Shown piece by piece: positions 11,760-24,780 of a stretch of 64,000 nucleotides of DNA; positions within the stretch are counted from its first letter, which is position 1, and each line of letters opens with the position of its first letter. The translations under genes were made by a program, and so were the position numbers. The stretch spans positions 53,921,899 through 53,985,898 of the forward strand of contig CP136067.1 in NCBI GenBank assembly GCA_032622095.1, written 5' to 3'. A model generated the notes under the pieces. It saw only the letters and a program-made list of their open reading frames with translations. It was not told where the DNA came from and made no database searches. The DNA comes from Siphonodentalium dalli. Lineage: Eukaryota; Mollusca; Scaphopoda; Gadilida; Siphonodentaliidae.

Positions 11760-13168
11760 TGTCGTTTTAAGAATTACTATGAAGGGAAAGAGTTATGGCC
11801 CTGGCTTCACAACTATTTGACCCAGTGACATCATTTGAAAAAAATCTGAATGTGAATCACCTAGGGAACATCCACACCAAATATGAACCCATTCGGTCCT
11901 ATGGATCTAGAGAAGTTCAAAGAATTGTTGACGGGTGGACGGACGAGGAGTGGACTACGGGTTGGTTGAGTATGTGGTCCTCATCAACCAGTTAGCTGGT
12001 TCCAGGTTTCTGGTGACCCCTTGACCTTCAAATTGACCTTGACATTTCGAAAATTTGAGATTTAGGGGTATCTATTTTGTATCGAATATAATGTGTATAT
12101 TAAATTATATATAGACATTGGAGATTGTCGAAGCGGTGGCATGGATGTCCGCCTTTGTATCCACATTCAATTTGTCTATGATAATCCAAAATGGCCGCCA
12201 TAATGGACGCCAAAATAAAAAGAAATTACGTTTTTTTCACTATTATCTTTCAAATCAGTTCCTGCTTTTAGGAACTGTTTGAGAATTGCAACTTTATTTT
12301 GTATTGGTCATGTTAACTGAACATTGAAGCAATGAAATATGCCATTCGTGGGCTCCCTGCCAACTCCGATCCTTGAAAAATTCGATTTTACAGAACACGG
12401 TATAAAAATTCACAAAAAATCATCATTGGGATTCTAGTCATATTTCGTCAAGAAATGGGAAGAACTGTGCAATCTAAGTGACAAATTCCATTTCTTATGA
12501 ATATTCCAACTCAATTGTACCCAAATTGTCAATTTGGCTCAAAATGGCTGCCAAAATGCAGCCAGAATATGGAAAAAATGCAAATATTGCCCCAGCGAGT
12601 CATGCAACCGCATACCAGCTGTGGTTGATGAAAAATTACTATTCTGTCTTATAGATATTGAATACTACCATTTCTGATGCACATTGGTTAATTGTTACTA
12701 TTTTAAACACTGAAATTTCCATAATTATTGGATTTTTCTATCACAAACTTGACATCAAAATCGGCAAAAATTAACCTTTCAGGTTAAGACAATTTTTACA
12801 AGTAAAATGTTTATTGTCTTGATCTGTCTTAAATGGGTCACACTGATCTGTTTTTGGACAAAATTACTCAAGATGGTTTGCAAAATGGCAACCAAATTTG
12901 TTTAAAAAAATATATATTTTTCATATATATCCTGAATATTCCTCTCTGATGTTCCGAAAAGGTAGCAAATTGTGACTCACTTTGTGTTAACCGTGTTACT
13001 TATGAGGCATGACAAATTAATTATAAACGATGCAGTACGGAAATTTTGCCAAAAACTTCTTTTGGGATTCTGACCATGTTTTTGTACGGAAATGGACAGC
13101 GCTTTGAAACTGAACTGAAAGGGGCATTATTATGAGGCTACGATAATAAAATTGTGGCTCATTGGCAT

Positions 13169-15100
13169 CGAAATGACTAATGTCAGGAAAACCGTTTCCC
13201 CCATTGTGCATACAAACCACCATTAGGATATAGAACTCTCTGACATTACCTATATATCGATTAACATATCCCTGAGTTATTGTGTAAAGCGATACCCACC
13301 CAAATTTACACATGTACAACCCATCATGACCATACACTCGCTCCACATATACACAAACACCACATAAATGACCATGTAGCCACTCGTTTTTTACACACAC
13401 ACTTCATCCATGACCGTACAGCCATATTTAGGTTTAACCGTATACCGCGCACTTGATTATATAGTCACACGTCACCATGCAGGTATACTTATATGCCTCA
13501 CCCACGACCGTATAATCACTCTATATATAGCTCTACACCCCATTCATGATCATAGTTACTTCATGTATACATATTCGCCTCACCATTGGTCATACAATTA
13601 CTCCATGTATATTTGCCACACCCATGGCCATGTAGTCACCCAAGCTATACATATACACCACACCCATAACAATATAGTCACTCCAAGTACACATATACGC
13701 ATCACCAATGGCCATACAGACGTTCTATATATACCAATACCCCGCTCAGACGACCATTCATGCACCCATGCTTGCATATACACCTCATTCATGACAATTC
13801 AGCCACTCGCTGTATACTCATAACCACATTCGTGGTCATATAGTCAATCATTGTTTACCAATTCACATCACCATTGGCCATATGGTTATTCCATATACAC
13901 ATATTGGCCGCACCAATGGCCATATAGCCATTAAAGATATACATATGCACCCACCAATGCCTATAAAGTCACTCCAATTATACATATACTCCTCACCAGT
14001 GGCCATGCGGCTTTCAAGACATACCAATACCATGCACATCACCTCACACTTGGCCATACGGTCAATCCCTGTATACACATGACCATATAGCCACTCAAGA
14101 TATACATATACACCCCACCCATGACCATTGACCAGGATCACTCCAATTGTGCGTATACACCTCACTAATTGCCATACAATCATTCAAGACATACCGTACC
14201 ATTTACACCACCTCACCATCGGACACATGGTATCTCCCGCATACCTATTTGCCACATACATGGCATATAGCCACTCAAGATATACATATACACCCACACA
14301 TGGCCATAGAATCATTCAATGTATACATATACACCTCAGCATTGAATGGATACACCAATACCATATGGCCATTTGTATACTCCAGACTTGCATATACACA
14401 TCACGCATGACAATTCAGCCATTCGCTGTATACTCATACATCCGATCCATGATCATACAGCGACTCCCTGTATACATATATATCCCCTAATGACAATACA
14501 CCAACAGCAAAGATGCATACATACAATATTCAAGATCACAATGCCACTTCATATATACCAACACGCTCGTCAATGACAATCCATCTGTGCATGTATGCAT
14601 ATACATTTCAACAATCATGACAATACAACCGTTCCATGTACATCTATAATTATTATACCCATAAGCATACAACCACTCCTTATGTATACATACACCCCAC
14701 CCATTTTCATACAAACAACACATTTATACATATACACCCATCCGTGACAATAAAGCCACCAAATGTACACATGTACATTCCACACATGGTCATAAAGTCA
14801 CTCCATATATACATAAACAACACACGGATGGAATGTAGCTACGGTACTCTTAATTGTTATACCCATACACCACGTCAGTGACTATACAACCACTCCACGT
14901 ATACCTATTCACCTCATGCATTTATAGCACTCCTTGTTTGCCAGCATCTCACCATAAACACCACACACATGACCATATATACACTGCTTGTATAACTAGT
15001 AACACCATTCGTGATTATATTTCATGTATACCTATTCACACCACCTGTAACCACAAAGTCACTCCCTAACTGCCATTTTTACAAACATCATGTATTAAGT
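13169..15100. repeat. Satellite block copy 2 (degenerate 40-50 bp unit)
   Basis: Uninterrupted version of the block at 1-4135, with units around 'atgaccatacagccactcc' and 'gtatacatatacacctcacc'. The frames of 60-140 codons here are His/Ile/Thr-rich translations of the unit. Confidence 0.88.
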
Positions 15101-15539
15101 TGAGCAATGTTGATAAATTTGGACGCTAATTTGTGAGAGTAGCAACATCAATTGGTCCCGCTCAGCTCAGTTTCGAAGTTCTGCATGCCCATTTCCCTTC
15201 AGAAACATGGCCAGAATCTCAAAAGAAGTTTTTAGGCAAAATTCCATACTGCATCCTTTAAAATGAATTTCTCATGCCCCATAAGGTATTGGGACAACCA
15301 TAATATAACCTATAGTTTTCACTTGATTAAGTAACATGTTTAATAACCCAGTAGGTCACAATTTGCTACCTTTTCGGAACAGCAGAGAATAATGTTAGGG
15401 ATATATATATGAAAAATTTACTTATTGGGTGCATAAGAAATGTTAGTATTCAATCTATATAACACATAATAGTCAAATTTTGTTATCAACCACAACTTGT
15501 ATGTGGTTGCATGGCACGCAGCATGGGGCAATATTTACC

Positions 15540-16290
15540 ATTTTTCACATTTTGGCCGCCGCCATTTTCGCAGCCATTTTGAGCCAAAGTGACAATTTTG
15601 GAACCAATGCGTTGGAATATGCATAATAAATGGAATGTTTCACTAAAATTGTACAGTTCTGCCCATTTCTTGATGAAAATTGACTAGAAATCTCAATGGT
15701 GATCTTGGGAAAATGTTATACCGCTTTCTGTAAAATCGAATTTTTGAGGGATCAGAAGGGTTTCTGACTTCATGAATGGCATATTTCATTGATCCAATGG
15801 TCAGTTAACATGAACAGTACAACATTAGGTGAGAATTCTCAACCAGTACCAAACAGCATAAACTGATCTTAAAGATAATAGAGAAAACAAATCAAATTTT
15901 CCACTTCCAGCTGCCATTTTGGCGCCATTTTTTCAGCCATTTTGAGCCAAAGTGACAATTTTGGTACTAATGAGTTGGAATATGCATAACAAATGGAATG
16001 CTTCACTAAAATTTCACAGTTCTGTCCATTTCTTGATGAAATATGACTAGAATTCCCAATGGTGATTTTTGGTAAAATATTATACATTTTCTATAAAAAT
16101 CGAATTTTTGAGGGATCAGAAGGGTTTCTGACACCATGAATGGCATATTTCATTGCTCCAATGGTCAGTTAACATGATCGATCCAAAATAAAGTCACAAT
16201 TCTCAACATTATCAAACAGCATAAACTGATCTTAAAGATATTAGAGAAAAAATCTAATTTTCCACATCCAGCTGCCATTTTGACGGCCAT
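15540..16290. repeat. Two tandem copies of a ~361-bp unit in the right arm
   Basis: 'gccattttgagccaaagtg' recurs at about 15573 and 15935, and 'cagctgccatttt' at about 15909 and 16269, a period near 361 bp. The left arm shows matching 'aaaatggc..cc' marks at about 12190, 12545 and 12875. Confidence 0.75.
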
Positions 16291-16591
16291 CTTGGACGGT
16301 GAGTTCCAATTTTACCCTATAATGGTGGCATTTTATCTTATCTTCACAAAAATATATACATATTACATGACTGTATCACTATAATTTGCATCAAACTGAC
16401 TTAGTGACCAGTCTGAAAAACGGCGGCCATGTTGGGCGCCATCTTGAATTTAACGGGTTCCACTTAACCGAAAGCTGGAACCAGCTGGATAATTATCAGG
16501 GATATAGTGGATAATATATGTGCAAAGTTTGGTGCTTTTATCCGGAAGTGAACGACTATTCTATTACTGTAGGTTAAGCGACTCCACTAAC

Positions 16592-16628
16592 AGCTCCACC
16601 GGAGACTTCGTCTCAGGTGAGCTAAAAA
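16592..16628 (+). repeat. Hairpin tail (family 1) with GAGCTAAAAA end
   Basis: AGCTCCACC-GGAGAC-TTC-GTCTC-A-GGTGAGCT forms a hairpin with a three-base TTC loop, directly followed by AAAAA. Near-identical tails lie at 19452-19488, 29117-29153 and 34931-34966, each closing an interspersed repeat. Confidence 0.85.
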
Positions 16629-18710
16629 CTGCAGGATAAAATGTTAAATATTTTTTATTTTTATTTTTCGGGAGCCACCACCCCGGGAACGCAAGTTTCT
16701 TCTTGTCCGATCTCAGACACCCACCCCTCCAACACAAGTTTTTTTTACCAAGGCAATTGGGGACCCACCCCCAGTTTGATGAACAAGAGTCAATGAATGT
16801 GGAGTCGCTCACCTGACTGAGAAGACTGGGACTCTGAAAACTACAACAGTCAGTACTTGTCAAAATGACTCAAGACAAGTAGTTCTAAACAGGGACATAG
16901 CTCGGGGATCATCGTTGAGCAGAGGTCTTCACCTTGAGATTTCTAATTGGACACCAATAACAAATTTTCAACCCCCCCCCTACCCTTTTTAAACAAGACA
17001 AACAGACCGCATTCCTGAGTTCACAAAATTACTTTTGCACACCCCTCTTATGTTGGAATGATACAACTGGTACATCAAGCTCTCAAACTTTCGGAAATTT
17101 CCAATCTGATATCCCCCCATAAAGTTAAAATGTGTGGCCAACATGACACCCCCCATAAGTTAAATTGTATGGCCAACCCGACACCCCCCCCCCCCTCATA
17201 AAGTAAAAAAAATGTTGCCATTTCGAATTTCGGTCCAACAGTTTAACAGGAAGTTGTAAAATATTGACTGTCGGTCTAAAAACATACTGGTTGGAAAATC
17301 AAACTATGAGAACAATTCTAACCTATGATTTGGGGTGAAAATCAAATTTGAAACTAATGTTGTATCAGGCACGAACTTTACAACTGTTGAAAAATTTGAC
17401 CCCAATGACCATCTACGCTCTCTCCCATTGTCTCTAACATTGCCGTCATTTACCCCCCCCCCCAAAAAAAAACCCACATCCTGTCAGCTGAGAGATCACT
17501 AGTAATATATATATTATTATAACAGTACCAAACTTGAATTCAACAGCATAGATACATGTAGGGTGGATGAAGGAGAGTTAAATCCCTTCTCTCTGCTCTA
17601 TTCTGCCCATATTTGAACCAGTGTAACTCCAAATTTATGAGATCCATTGATCTAGTAATTTCAAACGGTATATTTTAAGAATTGAATTGAATTCATGTTC
17701 TTCAAAAGTTATTACAAAATTTAGGGAAGGGTTCATATGCTGGCACCACGGATACTTTTTCCTTGAAATTATCAGCATAATAGATCAACACATCATTAGC
17801 AAAGACAAAAAGAGTTATCAGTCTATATATACATAATAGTGTAACACCTGTTACATCTATAACTAATAATTTATCAAAAGTTTGACCACATGAATCCAGA
17901 TATCAGTACCAACCTTGAATTCAAAAGCTCAATTAATTTGTCTTAAGAAGTGGTTAAAGTATTTGGGGTTGGTGGGGGTAGTTTTAAAAACCATAGCTCT
18001 GCCCCTATACACACCATACAAAGAGCTCTCACTATCATATCCAATGGTTTAGTGATTTCAGAGGATATGTTTAGGTGTTGAAGCTAACTCTTTTAAATCA
18101 AAAGTGTCAAATCCCTATCCCAGCCACTTTTGACTAGCCAGATATTAAAATCAATCTACATATTAGATTATATGGTTTATGCAGGCACCATCTCACTCAC
18201 TCAAGAGAATATTTAATTTGTTGACAAGCGGGGCTAAGATCACATGGGATTCTATCTCAAATCTAAATTGAACATCAATGACCCCACATACTCCCCATGT
18301 ATTTGTTTATCAAACAAGTCAGATAAGATCTGATAAATAAGGCATGCTTCTTGACAATACCATTACAGTGCAGTGCAGAACAAGTGTTTCATAACAGGTG
18401 TGTTATGTTTTTTTATATAAAAAAACATTTTGTTAAATTGTTTACCAAAGTTGAGAAATTGGGGGCTACTAGGAGGTAGGTGCAGTTGGAAATTCTATTC
18501 GAAGTTACTCCCCCCCCCCCAACAAAGATCCTCAAGCCATGTCAATATATGTTAGTTCCGTTGATATGCCATGTTAAAATTCAGACCAATCAGTTTGTGA
18601 ATTAATTTTTCAGCTCCCTCTGTTCATTTTGATCAGAATTATAGCATGAATAAATTTGGTGACTTCATTGGTTTCAGGTAGCGTTTCAAGGTTATTTTTT
18701 TTTCTTTTAA

Positions 18711-18893
18711 CCCATAGGGAGCCTCGCATATATATAAGATAATACATTGGCCTAACAATATTTACCTTGACCTTGTAAGGCAGTGCATTATCTTGTAAAT
18801 GAAATGCTCCCTATGGGAGTCTCACATGTATAAGAGAATGCACTGGCACAGGTTCTCTAATGCTGCACAAGCGCAGCTCCCATCACGAAAGGG
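18711..18893. mobile_element. TTAA-flanked palindromic MITE, copy 1
   Basis: TTAA on both sides (18707-18710 and 18894-18897). The right end reads CCCTTTCGTGATGGGAGCTG in reverse complement, as in the element at 42690. The inside contains the family palindrome pieces 'gcctcgcatatatataag' and 'tataagagaatgcactggc'. The left end starts inside the consensus palindrome, so it is deleted. TTAA targets and CCC..GGG ends are piggyBac-like. Confidence 0.75.
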
Positions 18894-19067
18894 TTAATTA
18901 TGACAGCGACAGAGAAAGGACAATTATATTGAGGTTTATTTTTAGGCTTAATCCATTTATTTTTTTAATATACAAATTAGTTGCAAAATGTGTTCATAAC
19001 AGTCTGAATTTCTAAAAATAAAAATGAATAATAATTCAATCTAGATTTATTTTTTTAATTATTTTTT

Positions 19068-19245
19068 TAAAGGTACGGCTGGCCTTGGCGGTGGGTATCC
19101 TGTGAAAATATTTCCACCCGTCAAAAACCGCCACAAACAGAAATAACATCAAAATGTAGACAGACTCTGTCCGTATACAAATAAGAAATATCGCATAAAC
19201 AGTATGTTATTGTCAAATATTTTACCATTGTTATGTAAACAAACG
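19068..19245 (-). repeat. Dispersed 180-bp repeat, copy 2 (inverted)
   Basis: Reverse complement of 4450-4627 across the whole length, including the 'ttaaaggtacgg' edge and the 'gtttac' side. Confidence 0.85.
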
Positions 19246-19875
19246 CAGAAGAAGTCGTTCTAAGAATTACTATGGAGGAATAGTTTTGGCCCTGGTTTCG
19301 CAACTAATCGACCTAGTGACTCATTTGAACAAATCTGAATGTGAGTCACTTAAGGAACATCCACACCAAATATGAACCCATTCGGTCTTTTGGTTCTGGA
19401 GAAGAAGACCATTCTTAATGGACGGACGGATGGACGAGGAGTGATGACTATAGCTCCACCGGAGACTTTGTTTCAGGTGAGCTAAAAACTTTAAAAATAG
19501 CAGGATAAGGCAGACCATGGGTGCGAAATATGTTTAATAACCATCCAGATGAAATGCACCAGAAATCTCAGAAAATCACAGAACACTTATCAATTTGTCA
19601 AATACGGTTCAGAATATACATACCCACGTTACCAGCACCAGTAGATGCGTATATATAATGCATCAAAGTGTTGAGAGCATAATATCCTCCGCCTTGGTGA
19701 CTAGCCCCAGCTAGATGACCAAAATGGCAAATAGTCGCGAAGTCTATTTTAAATTTTAATCATAATTTTCCATCTGCAGTCTGTTCCATAAACCAATAAC
19801 AAGAAATTTAACACACTGACACAATACATGTATATATACTTTGCAAATGGCAGACACACGGGCTTGTAACTATAT

Positions 19876-19980
19876 AACTATTGACTATTAACTAATTGCA
19901 ACACCTCTATACTTTCAGATATAGAGTCCCATCATTTGTGTTCTAAATAAAGATAAACAAAATGGACGCGTTCCTATCTA
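19876..19980 (+). repeat. 5' LTR (105 bp)
   Basis: Aligns without gaps to 25083-25187 with about three or four differences, clustered near 'ctttcagatatagagt'. Contains AATAAA in 'ctaaataaagataaac'. Downstream sequence (tgacgggact) differs from that after the 3' copy, as expected for an LTR boundary. Confidence 0.8.
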
Positions 19981-20054
19981 TGACGGGACTCTACTAGTAT
20001 CTCAGAAATTCGAGAAACCAGTGTCAGACATTCTTCACTGATAGCCAACTGTTT

Positions 20055-21524
20055 CGATAAATCTGCTACATTCGTATTACCATGCCGGCCATAGACTGCC
20101 CCATGGCAACAAAGGCCATGTATGGACTACTCTCCAAGGTTCGAAAACTGTCCCTATCAACCGACCTGGCATTGAAACTTTTTGACTGGCTCATCAAGCC
20201 AATCCTTCTGTATGGGTGCGAAGTTTGGGGGTCCGAAAATCTAAGGGACATAGAAGCCGTCCATTTAATTTTTTGCAAGTCATTAACACATATGAAGAAT
20301 AGTACTCCAAATTACATGGTATACGGTGAGCTCGGTCGTTGGCCTCTTTACATTGAGGTAAAAAAGAGAATGATATCATATTGGTCAAGACTGATAACCC
20401 AACCCGACCACAGACTAATGCACAAACTGTACAGACTGTTGATGTCCGTTGAAATGAGTGGGGAAAGGGTTCGATTGATTGATTGCTATAGGACAACCCT
20501 TCAGTCTACTGGGTTCGATGATACTTGGCAACGCCAAAAGACGATGACACCTTCGATGATAGGCAGTATGCACTCAGCTTTGATTAATACTTTTAAATCA
20601 GATTGGGTTAGGGATATATCTGCCTCTTCTTATACAGACATCTTAAAACCAAGCCCACTCTCAGTATTTTTTATTATGAATTGTCATTTAATGACAGAGT
20701 AAGTATTCAAAAAATCCGAACAGCGAATCATAGATTGGGAGTAGAAGTGGCTAGATGGGGCAAAAATAAAAAGGGGAATAAAACGCAGCTTGTGTGCTCT
20801 CTTTGTAAGGTCTCTATATCAGACGAGTATCATTTTATAATAGTTTGTCCGAAGTTAGCAGACATCAGAGAAAAACTTATCTCAAATGAGTATTGGACAA
20901 ATGGATCCATTGATTATCTGTATAAACTTTTGAACTCTACTGATCTCATTCAACTAAAAAATCTCGCAAAATTCATACGCATAGGCATGAAGCGATATGA
21001 AGACAACTGAGGCAGACGGCATGGTAAATTTAAGGGTCACAACTGACAATTTTAGTGCTAACCAGTTATTAATCAGTCCTCATTAAGACTTGGTGCATAT
21101 TGTATCATGACTATTCGATATTTGATGACTTAAATATCTCTTATACGTGAGTATACTCTATTGAATATTCTATACTACACGCAAAGATAACGATGATTAT
21201 TACCCCAGCATACAGCATGATTAAGAATAAGTAGTAGACCCCTATATCTCGACTCATGTTATATTGTCGAGCACCGCAATCAAAACAAAGTCACCCGTGA
21301 ACTAATTTTACTTTTACGTGGTATCTATTGATTCTTTATATTTTGGGGTATATAGTTATATAAGCAATTGTCGATGGTAATCGAAACTGTATTCATTTAA
21401 TATGTTCGCGGGTGGATACTTGTATATATGTGTACATATGTTCTACATTATGCATGTCATTATATGTTATATTTTCCTTGTATCATGTCAAAATGGCTGG
21501 AAATAAACAATCAATCAATCAATA
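20055..21524 (+). mobile_element. 5'-truncated LINE with (AATC)n tail, inserted in the LTR element
   Basis: Contains a reverse-transcriptase C-terminus (20082-21010), about 500 bp of 3' untranslated sequence and a tail 'aataaacaatcaatcaatcaat' ending near 21524, directly against the gag remnant. Insertion inside the LTR element makes it the younger of the two. Confidence 0.8.
20082..21010 (+). pseudogene. LINE ORF2 C-terminus (reverse transcriptase thumb and zf-RVT)
   Basis: The first frame (to 20702) carries KPILLYGCEVWG, the common post-polymerase motif of CR1/L2/RTE-like LINEs. The second frame (to 21010) carries C-S-L-C then D-E-Y-H-F-I-I-V-C, the CxxC...HxxxxC motif. The two frames exchange at a T-run at 20666-20671, so a one-base change there disrupted the ORF. 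About 310 codons in all; polymerase core and endonuclease are missing. Confidence 0.85.
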
Positions 21525-21529
21525 ACTGT

Positions 21530-22483
21530 GACTACACAACACCTGACGTGGATGCAGTTGTAGTGGCAGCACTCATCACAACTCATGCCACCATCCACAG
21601 CCCAAACGACTACGTCCAAGCAACTAAAGTGAAAGGCAAGGACAGAGTGATTCAATTGTTAGAGTGCTGCGATGAACAGTTGCGAAAAGATCTGACACGA
21701 ACTGCGGGTGGAACATTAACAAATAAGACAGAAGCAGACGTCCTACAGACCATAAAAACACTTGCTGTAAGGGAAGAGAACACCATGGTGGCTCGCGTAA
21801 CTCTTCACAACATGCGCCAGGATCGTGATGAACTAATCCGCTCCTTCGGTGCTCGCCTCTGCGGTCAAGCTGGGATATGCAAATTCATAATTAAGTGTCC
21901 AAATTGCACACAGAACGTGAATTATACAGACTCTGTGTTGCGCGATGTGCTGACCCGAGGCCTGGCTGACTCAGAAATCCAACTCGACTTGCTTGGCGAC
22001 AAACTTCAGGACATGACATTAGAGGAGGTTTTTTAATTCGTTGAGGCGAAAGACTCAGGCAAACGCCCCGTGTCTCGTCTTCTCGACCCTCAGAGTCACG
22101 GCGCTGAGGCAGCTAGTAGCTCATACAAGCGCGACAAGAATGCAGCCACAAAGGATCGAAACCAGCGGGACACTGTGAATAAGTTCGAGTTATGCACATA
22201 CTGTGGAAACAAAGGACATGGAGCCCGTTCCATCGCCAAGGTCAGACAGAAGGAGTGTGCTGCATATGGCCACACTTGTAACCACTGCGGCAAGGATCAT
22301 CACGCCGACAGCATGTGCAGGAGCAGAAACAAACCAAAACCCAAGGTGACATCCAGGTCACATGTCGATTATGAAGGTGCCATATTCGACCAACTGTGCA
22401 TGCTTCGTACCGCTGTTGACAATTACTGTGGCCCTGGTATAACTCTCAACCACCACCTCTACAACCAAATGCACGACACTTAG
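21530..22483 (+). pseudogene. Ty3-like gag remnant with zinc knuckles
   Basis: Gag forms the particle and binds the RNA. The frame shows capsid-like helical sequence (for example VIQLLECCDEQLRKDL), a stop TAA at 22034-22036 and then continues in the same frame. There follow a first knuckle-like C-T-Y-C-G-N-K-G-H and a canonical CX2CX4HX4C knuckle (C-N-H-C...H-H-A-D-S-M-C) near 22285. The N-terminus is cut off by the LINE. Confidence 0.85.
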
Positions 22484-22487
22484 GTGA

Positions 22488-22811
22488 AACAAACATCCAA
22501 AACCACAGCCGTTCGTCAACCTTACTGTGACAGCTCACTGTGATGACTACAGGCGATTTGAATTCGAGCTTACCTCCACGCCCAGGACTGTCGTCATCCC
22601 TTGTATGGCAGATACTGGTTGTCAAAGTTGCCTGGCCAGTATAAAGGTTATTCATAGACTCGGTCTGCGAAAGTGCGATCTCATACCTGTCCAACTGAAA
22701 ATGCATGCCGCCAATAACGAAGGCATCCCCATCCTTGGTGCAGTTATTCTTCGCTTCTCTGGAAACGACAAATCTGGCAACAAGATTGAAACTCGTCAAC
22801 TACGTGACTGA
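22488..22811 (+). pseudogene. Retroviral-type aspartic protease remnant
   Basis: The frame opens in a phase different from gag. It carries the active-site motif A-D-T-G-C with the flanking hydrophobic residues and then AANNEGIPILGAV, the usual second conserved region. It stops at 22809-22811. The sequence continues in another phase (ending 22983) with SREACISFGII, so a frameshift lies near 22790. Confidence 0.8.
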
Positions 22812-23037
22812 TAATTCTGACAAACTTTTCATCAGCAGAGAAGCGTGTATCAGTTTTGGCATAATCACTGAAACCTTCCCAACCATAGGTGAGGCTCATA
22901 ACAATGAAACGGTTCACATCGTGAGTGATGTCAAAGCGGCCAGAGATGGAAATGACAGCGGTATCACATTTGCATGCAACTGACCACATCGCGAACTTCC
23001 ACCACTCCTACCATCAAGTCTACCATTTACGGCTACT

Positions 23038-24140
23038 GATGAAAATCGCGAGAGTCTCCAGAAATACCTGCTAGACTACTATAGCTCAAGCACCTTCAAT
23101 ACATGTGAACACCAATTGCTACCAATGATGGAGGGTCCCCCGTTACGACTTATGATCGACCCAGACGCCAAACCAGTTGCAACACACACTCCGGTACCGG
23201 TTCCTATCCACTGGCAAATCGACGTGAAGGCAGGTCTGGACAGAGACGTGAGACTAGGTGTACTCGAACCAGTACCTGTGGGTGAACCCGTCACATGGTG
23301 TCACCGTATGGTCATCTGTGCAAACCAAGGCGTACAATTGACATGCAGCCACTAAACACACATGCTGTACGAGAAACCCACCACACTCAGTCACCCTTCC
23401 ACCAGGCAAGATATGTGCCACACGGGACTAAGAAAACAGTGTTTGATGCATGGAATCGCTACCACAGCATCCCACTTCGAGACGAAGACAAACATTTTAC
23501 CACTTTTATCACTCCATGGGGACGATACCGTTACCGTGTCGCACCACAGGGTTACATTGCATCTGGAGATGGCTACTCCCGGCGATTCGACGAGATAGTT
23601 TCAGATGTCTCAAACAAAACTAAATGCATTGACGACACACTATTGTGGGCCGCCACTCTTGAGGCAAATTTCTTCCAGGCATGTAAGTGGCTTGACATCT
23701 GTGGCAGAAACGGGATAACACTTAACCCAGACAAATTTATATTCGGTCAGGACACAGTTACGTTTGCGGGCTTCGAGATAACACCAGACAGCGTACGACC
23801 GTGCCAGACTTTCCTCCAAGCAGTTATGGACTTTCCGACTCCAAAAAACATTACAGACGTTCGCTCCTGGTTCGGACTCATAAATCAGGTCTCATACGCC
23901 TTCAGCATGACTGAGAGGATGCTACCTTTTCGAGCTTTCCTCAAGCCGGGAACGCCATTCCACTGGGACGAGAATCTCGACGAGCTAATGATGGAATCAA
24001 AACGAGCGATAGTTAGCGAGATCCAAGAAGGCGTTCGAATCTTCGACAAATCCAAACCCACCTGTCTCGCTACAGACTGGTCTAAGGTTGGGATAGGCTT
24101 CTGGCTCTTCCAGAAACACTGTGACTGCGAAAAGATATAA
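23038..24140 (+). pseudogene. Ty3-like reverse transcriptase remnant
   Basis: It starts in the phase of 23116-23355 (PVPVPIHWQIDVKAGLDRDV, connector to palm) and moves to a second phase near 23320-23335. The second phase has RRTIDMQPLN, AWNRYHSIPL and PWGRYRYRVAPQGY, the active-site C-I-D-D, then LNPDKFIFG and FAGFEITPDSV. Copies DNA from the element RNA in the active family. The phase change and a stop at 22981-22983 upstream break it. Confidence 0.88.
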
Positions 24141-24780
24141 CTGTTCTGCTGGTTGGAGAATAACACTTGCCGGAAGCCGCTTCACACATTCTGCCGAATC
24201 ACGCTATGCCCCGGTGGAAGGCGAAGCTCTAGCCGTCGCGGATGCCCTCGACAAAGCCCGCTATTTCGTCCTAGGCTGTGAAGACCTCATCATAGCTGTA
24301 GACCACAAGCCACTACTGAAATTATTCGGGGACAGATCATTAAATGACATACCAAACACCCGACTCAGAAACCTAAAAGAAAAAACCCTACGGTACAGAT
24401 TCCGCATGAGCCATGTACCAGGAGTGAAGCACCGTGCTGCAGACACCGTCTCTCGTCACCTGACTGGTCACCCAACAAAGATGCACCTCCCAGATGACAT
24501 ATCTGGTATCACCGACCTGACCACAAATGACTCGACATTGATCAGTTTGCTCTCTTGTCCAGACACACGAAACACACTCCTCGCAGGCTTTTGTCACACT
24601 GAACCTACCCATGATGACATTGATGACACAGCCTGCCCGATCGTCAACTACAAGCTAACAGCCCACAGAAGATCCCACCATCATCGCTTGTCAACAAGCT
24701 CGTTCCACCTGATACACCACCACTGCGGACACCTGGATACTTATCAACTGGACCCCGTACCACAGGACCGACTGAGATAA
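24121..24780 (+). pseudogene. RNase H domain remnant of the LTR element
   Basis: A third phase starting within about 20 bp of the end of the reverse-transcriptase frame. It contains RYAPVEGEALAVADAL, then VDHKPLLKLFGDRSL and AADTVSRHL, the usual RNase H catalytic and C-terminal signatures of Ty3-like elements. The stretch after about 24640 has no integrase features (no HHCC, no D,D-35-E) and ends at 24780. Confidence 0.85.

Larger units (their letters stand above)
11760..16628. mobile_element. Large inverted-repeat composite enclosing satellite block copy 2
   Basis: The segment about 12170-13160 is the reverse complement of about 15130-16450. Matching landmarks are 'aatttgctaccttttcggaac' in part, 'gaagtttttggcaaaat', 'ccatttcttgatgaaa' and 'gccattttgagccaaagtg'. 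The arms are therefore about 1-1.3 kb. Between them lies satellite copy 2 (13169-15100). The left end begins with the 'atggccctggcttc...gacccagtgac' interspersed unit and the right end finishes with the hairpin tail at 16592-16628. No protein-coding capacity. Whether this moves as one unit is inference. Confidence 0.75.
16790..19488 (+). mobile_element. Long interspersed element, copy A
   Basis: Starts near 'gtggagtcgctcacctgactg' and ends in the hairpin tail. It matches 26010-29153 in order: the start, a C-run, 'gaaatttccaatct', a TTAA-flanked palindromic MITE and the terminal 'ttggaccta.tgac' units. Much of the middle (17000-18700) is AT-rich with no coding signal. It carries an inverted dispersed repeat (19068-19245) not seen at the matching place in copy B. 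Confidence 0.65.
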
